DNA of 64,000 nucleotides, taken from contig JAFGSJ010000030.1 in assembly GCA_016934675.1 (NCBI GenBank), positions 44,203-108,202 on the forward strand. Reading direction: 5' to 3'. The stretch comes from a bacterium (GTDB lineage: Bacteria > CSSED10-310 > JAFGSJ01). Both the position numbers and the translations under genes were made by a program. Below are positions 60,224-64,000 of this stretch, piece by piece; the first letter of the stretch is position 1, and every line of letters starts with the position of its first letter. A model generated the notes under the pieces. That model made no database searches and was not told the origin of the DNA. It saw only the letters and a program-made list of their open reading frames with translations.

Positions 60224-63200
60224 ATGGATGAACGGAACTATATACAAGGAGTCAGTCTCTTATGTCTCCTCGTGTTATTTTTAGGGGTTGTTCCGATGGT
60301 AGGGGCTTTTCAGGAAAAGGAAGATCTGAGTCAATTGGACAAATTGGTCATGACTATTCCTGAGATGCGTCTTCCCAACGAATCGGTCAAAGTTGAACAA
60401 ATGGACGATTTGATATTTCAACAAGATGCACTGTTCGACTTCAAATCTGAGTATGGCGATAATTGGAGTATGTATGTTGATATCCGCCGTAATGTAACCT
60501 CGATTTTGAAGGGTGGGGCCATTCCTTTCATTCCCGGTAAAGCCAATAAACTAACCTGGGAAGATTTTGGCGCGACCTGTTCGGAAGCGAAGTGTATACC
60601 TTTTGAGGTTATCGAAGATTTAACCCACGATTTTTTAGTTGAGCACAAAGACCTTTTGGGGATTATTCCATCGGAGCTCGTTCTCCGACCAGAAAACGCG
60701 GTTTCAGTCGCGCATATGGTGTTTGTGAATTACACCCAGGTGGTCAATGGTGTGCCGGTTGAGGGTGCCACGGTTAATTTTCGGATCAATCGAGGAAATT
60801 TACTACATGTGGCCACCGAGGATTATGCACCTGTTAAGATCAGCACAATCCCATCGATCAGTCTTGAAACTGCCCTGGATACCGTCAGGGGTTATCTGGG
60901 TGAGTTCTCGTTACAGCGGGATAAGATAGTGGATGCCGGTTCATTACGGCTGGTTCCGATCACACCTCGAGGGAACAATCCCGATTTATTCAAGGGTCCC
61001 GTTGGAACGGGATACAATCATGCTCTGGCCTGGCGTTTTGTTTTTGTCCGTGAGGGTATCGTCGGGCAATGGGAAGCTTTGGTTGATGCTCATTCCGGTG
61101 AATTATTAAGATTTGTTGATATCAATCGCTATGGTATGGCCCATGGTTATGTCTATCCCGGTGATAATCATAACAATGAAGCCGATCGGGTTTTCCCTTT
61201 TGCTCATACCAATCTGGCCGCGCCCAATGATTACACGACCGAGGGTGGCTATTTTCCGGGTGACAGCGCCACGATTGATTTAGAATTGGGTAAATTTTGC
61301 CGAATCAATGATTCGTGCGGTTCGACAGCATTAACCACAACTACAGGTGATGCTGATTTCGGTTTGAGCCTCGGGACCGATTGCGATGTCCCCAGTCCCA
61401 ATCTGGGTGGTCCCGGTAATACCTGGTCATCGAAGGTCCAGTTTTATCATCTGACCATGATCAATATTAAAGCCCGGACCTATTATCCGACCAATACCTG
61501 GCTGACAACCGGTTATATCACCTGTAATGTCAACCAAAGCGCCTGGTGTAATGCCACTTCGAGCAGCGGCACGCTGAATTTCTACCAAACCGCCCCTCCC
61601 TGTTGGAACCTGGGAGAATTGCCCGGAGTTTCATTGCATGAATGGGGCCATAGCTGGGACGATCTCGACGGTTCTGGCGGAACGAGTCCGCCTCTCGAAA
61701 CACGGGCAGATTGGTCCGCGGCAATTATGCTTCACGATTCCTGCTGTGGTCGAGGAGCCGGTTTTAGCGGGTGTGGTTATGGTGATGATTGTACCAATTG
61801 TGACGGTGTGCGTGATAACGATTATTGGTATCATACCAGCCAGACACCCTGGACAGCCACGAATCATGGCACGTTTTGGGGACCCTGCTCCGGAGGCAGT
61901 TACTACGGACCTTGCGGTGGTGAAGACCACTGTGAAGCAGGTATCTCGAGTCAAGCTCTCTGGGATATGGTCAAGGGTGATAATCCGGGAAGCGAACCGG
62001 ATGGAGACTTTTTCACTGAGTGTGGGCTCGATTTAGCCTCGGGCTGGCAGCTCAATGACCTCCTTTTTTGGACCAGTCATGCCCAATTAGGTGATATGTA
62101 TAATTGTACGAGCTGGGTATCGACCGGTTGTTCCGGTAATACGCTGTATGAATTGTTCATGTCTATTGATGACGATGGTGACGGGACAGCCAACGGCACA
62201 CCGCATGCTGCTGGTATTTTCGCCGCTCTGGATCGTCATGAGATCGCGTGCGGTGCCTCAACGGATCCGGAGAACCAGAACCATACAAATGTGGAATGTC
62301 CGGATCTGGCAGAACCACAAAACTTCAGCGGTTACGGTCAGAATAATCAGGTTGTCTTGGATTGGGATACTGTGACTGATGCTGACAGATACGATATCTA
62401 TCGTAACGAGTCGGGTTGTAGTGCCGGTTTCACCAAGGTTGGTGAAGTATCGGCTCCCACTACCACTTTTACTGATACGAACGTGGTGAACAACATCACT
62501 TATTATTTCCGAGTTCAGGCCTATGCGGAGGAATTACCGGATTGTACCGGTACTTTTGGACCGATAAGTGATTGTGTGACAGCCACCCCATTCCCCTGTA
62601 CCATGCCGGGAACGCCCACAAACTTGGTTGCGACTGCAGGTGGTGACAACATTATCAATTTGACTTGGACTGATGGTTCACCGGCTGCTGACACTTTCAA
62701 TATATACCGGGCGGTTGGTACCTGTCCGCAGACGGCATACGCTCTTATCGCGTCGGGTGTATCATCAACCAGTTATTCTGATGATCCTGTTTCCGGACAG
62801 GTTACTTTTGCTTATGTTGTGACGGCTGTGGATATAACTGGCTTGTGTGAAACGGTCTATAGCAATTGTGATGATGCCATCACAACCGGGACTTGTACCG
62901 AACCGCCGACGTTTGCCGGGATTCAGAGTGTGACCAATCCCGGTAATGCGATCTGTACACTCGATTTGGCTTGGAATGCCGGCACGGCGCATTGTGGTGG
63001 TCCGGTCCTGTATCATGTCTATCGGTCAACCACGTCCGGTTTCACGCCGGGATCAGGCAATCTGATAGCCTCGGTTTATTCTACTTCACATAATGATATG
63101 AACAGCCTGGTCACCGGGACGACTTATTATTATGTGGTCCGGGCCGAAGATGAGACCAATGGCAGTATCGAGACGAACCTGGTCGAATTGTCAGGGACTC

Positions 63201-64000
63201 CTTATGGTCCCGGTGGCGGAACGCAGGTCATTTTCAGTGATGACTTTGAAACGGACACCGGCTGGACTATAGCCGGGACCGGCGAGTGGGAACGTGCGGC
63301 TCCTCAAGGACTTGGCGGTGCCTATGGCGATCCCGATCCAACAGCAGCGGTCAGTGGTACCTATGTGCTTGGTTATGATTTAAGCGGTTCAGGTACGTAC
63401 TTGGGTGATTATGAAAACAGCATGTCTGCAGAAACGACTGTGACTTCTCCCGCCATTGATTGTACCGGAGTGACCAGTACGCAGGTGTCTTTCCAACGAT
63501 GGTTGGGCGTCGAATCATCATCGTATGATCATGCCCGGCTCTATGCATCAAATGATGGCACGAACTGGACAACGGTCTGGTCAAACGGTTCGACCATGTC
63601 TGATGGAGCCTGGGGATTACAATCGTATGATATATCGGCTGTAGCTGATAATCAGGCAACCGTCTACATCCGCTTCGGGATGGGCACAACGGATGGCTCC
63701 ATGACTTACTGCGGTTGGAACATCGACGATCTCGAAGTATCGGGCTGGGTCGATTCGCCGTGTACTACGGGTAGTGGTTGTCCCGGCAATCCCTTTGTCG
63801 ATGTTTCGCCTAATGGGCCTCTGACTCTGTGTGAGGGTACGAGCCAGTTGCTGACAGTAAACCTGTCCGGTGGGACCTCACCATTTCAGTATCAGTGGAC
63901 CGAAGACGGCATTGATATTTCCGGAGCGACAAACAGTACCTACACTGCCAATTTCACCGATACACATGCGTATAACTGTAAAGTCAGGGGCAGTGGTTGC
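60224..64000 (+). CDS. Secreted HExxH metalloprotease with FTP-like propeptide and fibronectin III-like modules; 3'-truncated
   Basis: An open frame of 1259 codons without stop to the window end. Signal peptide: residues 1-~29 (GVSLLCLLVLFLGVVPMVGA). A propeptide resembling FTP lies at ~160-220 (YTQVVNGVPVEGATVNFRI). The catalytic domain has the zinc motif HEWGH at 472-476 (VSLHEWGHSWDDLDG), followed by an acidic stretch (PLETRADWSAAIM) likely to hold the third zinc ligand; many cysteines suggest disulfides. Three fibronectin III-like modules follow (~700-1000; for example VVLDWDTVTDADRYDIYRN). A jelly-roll/MAM-like domain (~1000-1175; FSDDFETDTGWTI ... WNIDDLEVSG) and an Ig/PKD-like module (PFQYQWTEDG) end the visible part. 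Start preceded by AAGGAG. A gluzincin-type secreted peptidase; the MEROPS family is not certain. Confidence 0.85.
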   Translation, partial: MDERNYIQGVSLLCLLVLFLGVVPMVGAFQEKEDLSQLDKLVMTIPEMRLPNESVKVEQMDDLIFQQDALFDFKSEYGDNWSMYVDIRRNVTSILKGGAIPFIPGKANKLTWEDFGATCSEAKCIPFEVIEDLTHDFLVEHKDLLGIIPSELVLRPENAVSVAHMVFVNYTQVVNGVPVEGATVNFRINRGNLLHVATEDYAPVKISTIPSISLETALDTVRGYLGEFSLQRDKIVDAGSLRLVPITPRGNNPDLFKGPVGTGYNHALAWRFVFVREGIVGQWEALVDAHSGELLRFVDINRYGMAHGYVYPGDNHNNEADRVFPFAHTNLAAPNDYTTEGGYFPGDSATIDLELGKFCRINDSCGSTALTTTTGDADFGLSLGTDCDVPSPNLGGPGNTWSSKVQFYHLTMINIKARTYYPTNTWLTTGYITCNVNQSAWCNATSSSGTLNFYQTAPPCWNLGELPGVSLHEWGHSWDDLDGSGGTSPPLETRADWSAAIMLHDSCCGRGAGFSGCGYGDDCTNCDGVRDNDYWYHTSQTPWTATNHGTFWGPCSGGSYYGPCGGEDHCEAGISSQALWDMVKGDNPGSEPDGDFFTECGLDLASGWQLNDLLFWTSHAQLGDMYNCTSWVSTGCSGNTLYELFMSIDDDGDGTANGTPHAAGIFAALDRHEIACGASTDPENQNHTNVECPDLAEPQNFSGYGQNNQVVLDWDTVTDADRYDIYRNESGCSAGFTKVGEVSAPTTTFTDTNVVNNITYYFRVQAYAEELPDCTGTFGPISDCVTATPFPCTMPGTPTNLVATAGGDNIINLTWTDGSPAADTFNIYRAVGTCPQTAYALIASGVSSTSYSDDPVSGQVTFAYVVTAVDITGLCETVYSNCDDAITTGTCTEPPTFAGIQSVTNPGNAICTLDLAWNAGTAHCGGPVLYHVYRSTTSGFTPGSGNLIASVYSTSHNDMNSLVTGTTYYYVVRAEDETNGSIETNLVELSGTPYGPGGGTQVIFSDDFETDTGWTIAGTGEWERAAPQGLGGAYGDPDPTAAVSGTYVLGYDLSGSGTYLGDYENSMSAETTVTSPAIDCTGVTSTQVSFQRWLGVESSSYDHARLYASNDGTNWTTVWSNGSTMSDGAWGLQSYDISAVADNQATVYIRFGMGTTDGSMTYCGWNIDDLEVSGWVDSPCTTGSGCPGNPFVDVSPNGPLTLCEGTSQLLTVNLSGGTSPFQYQWTEDGIDISGATNSTYTANFTDTHAYNCKVRGSGC

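Overview
The window looks like the origin-proximal part of the chromosome of a Gram-negative bacterium. It carries dnaN-recF-gyrB-gyrA, parA-parB-bactofilin, a soluble-side ATP synthase operon and a perfect 16-bp parS palindrome. Outer-membrane traits are clear: several lipoproteins, a TolC-type efflux channel with a MacA/MacB-like pump, and an AmpG-like permease. The split ATP synthase operon with two b-type subunits (no a or c subunit here), the DUF4390/NtrY pair and bactofilin next to parAB recall Deltaproteobacteria (old sense), Acidobacteriota and related uncultured phyla. The sequence alone does not fix the phylum. I saw no rRNA, tRNA, insertion sequence or CRISPR array.

Layout. 1-3.4 kb: 3' part of a transketolase, overlapping at its stop a convergent TPR/PEGA exported protein. 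3.4-3.95 kb: AT-rich gap with DnaA-box-like sites, the best oriC candidate; dnaA itself is absent. 3.95-12.0 kb: dnaN, recF, gyrB, gyrA and a TPR lipoprotein, tightly packed. 12-14 kb: a THEP1-type NTPase (minus) and a serine beta-lactamase-like hydrolase (plus). 14.1-18.9 kb (minus): four-gene efflux operon (TolC-like lipoprotein, MacA-like adaptor, ATPase, permease) with ATGA overlaps. 19.2-22.1 kb: DUF4390-like protein and an NtrY-like sensor kinase. 22.4-24.4 kb: parA, parB, bactofilin. 24.5-30.5 kb: a near-consensus promoter followed by ATP synthase b', b, delta, alpha, gamma, beta, epsilon.

30.5-35.5 kb (minus): saccharopine dehydrogenase, lysine-ketoglutarate reductase, a lipoprotein with a degenerate sulfatase-like domain, and a STAS protein. 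35.7-36.5 kb: rsmI, whose last codons are the parS site. 36.7-44.1 kb: an eIF2B/ribose-1,5-bisphosphate isomerase-like protein, two sugar-nucleotide SDR enzymes, a MEMO1-family protein, an RlmI-like methyltransferase and family-B DNA polymerase II. 44.2-45.6 kb: a 14-TM MFS exporter. 45.8-49.7 kb: an iron locus, DtxR-FeoA / FeoB / Fur-FeoA, with no free-standing FeoA. 49.7-57.6 kb: six glycosyltransferases in a row (two GT4, one GT2, three membrane GT-C). 57.7-59.8 kb: a GDSL-hydrolase remnant, a DUF3788 protein and an AmpG-like MFS. 60.2 kb to the end: an open frame of at least 1259 codons encoding a secreted HExxH metalloprotease with fibronectin-like and Ig/PKD-like modules; it runs off the window.

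The most notable points are the parS embedded in rsmI, the origin candidate, the Fur-FeoA fusion beside FeoB, the catalytically degenerate sulfatase-like lipoprotein placed in a lysine-catabolism operon, and an eIF2B-like protein that lacks the isomerase cysteine.
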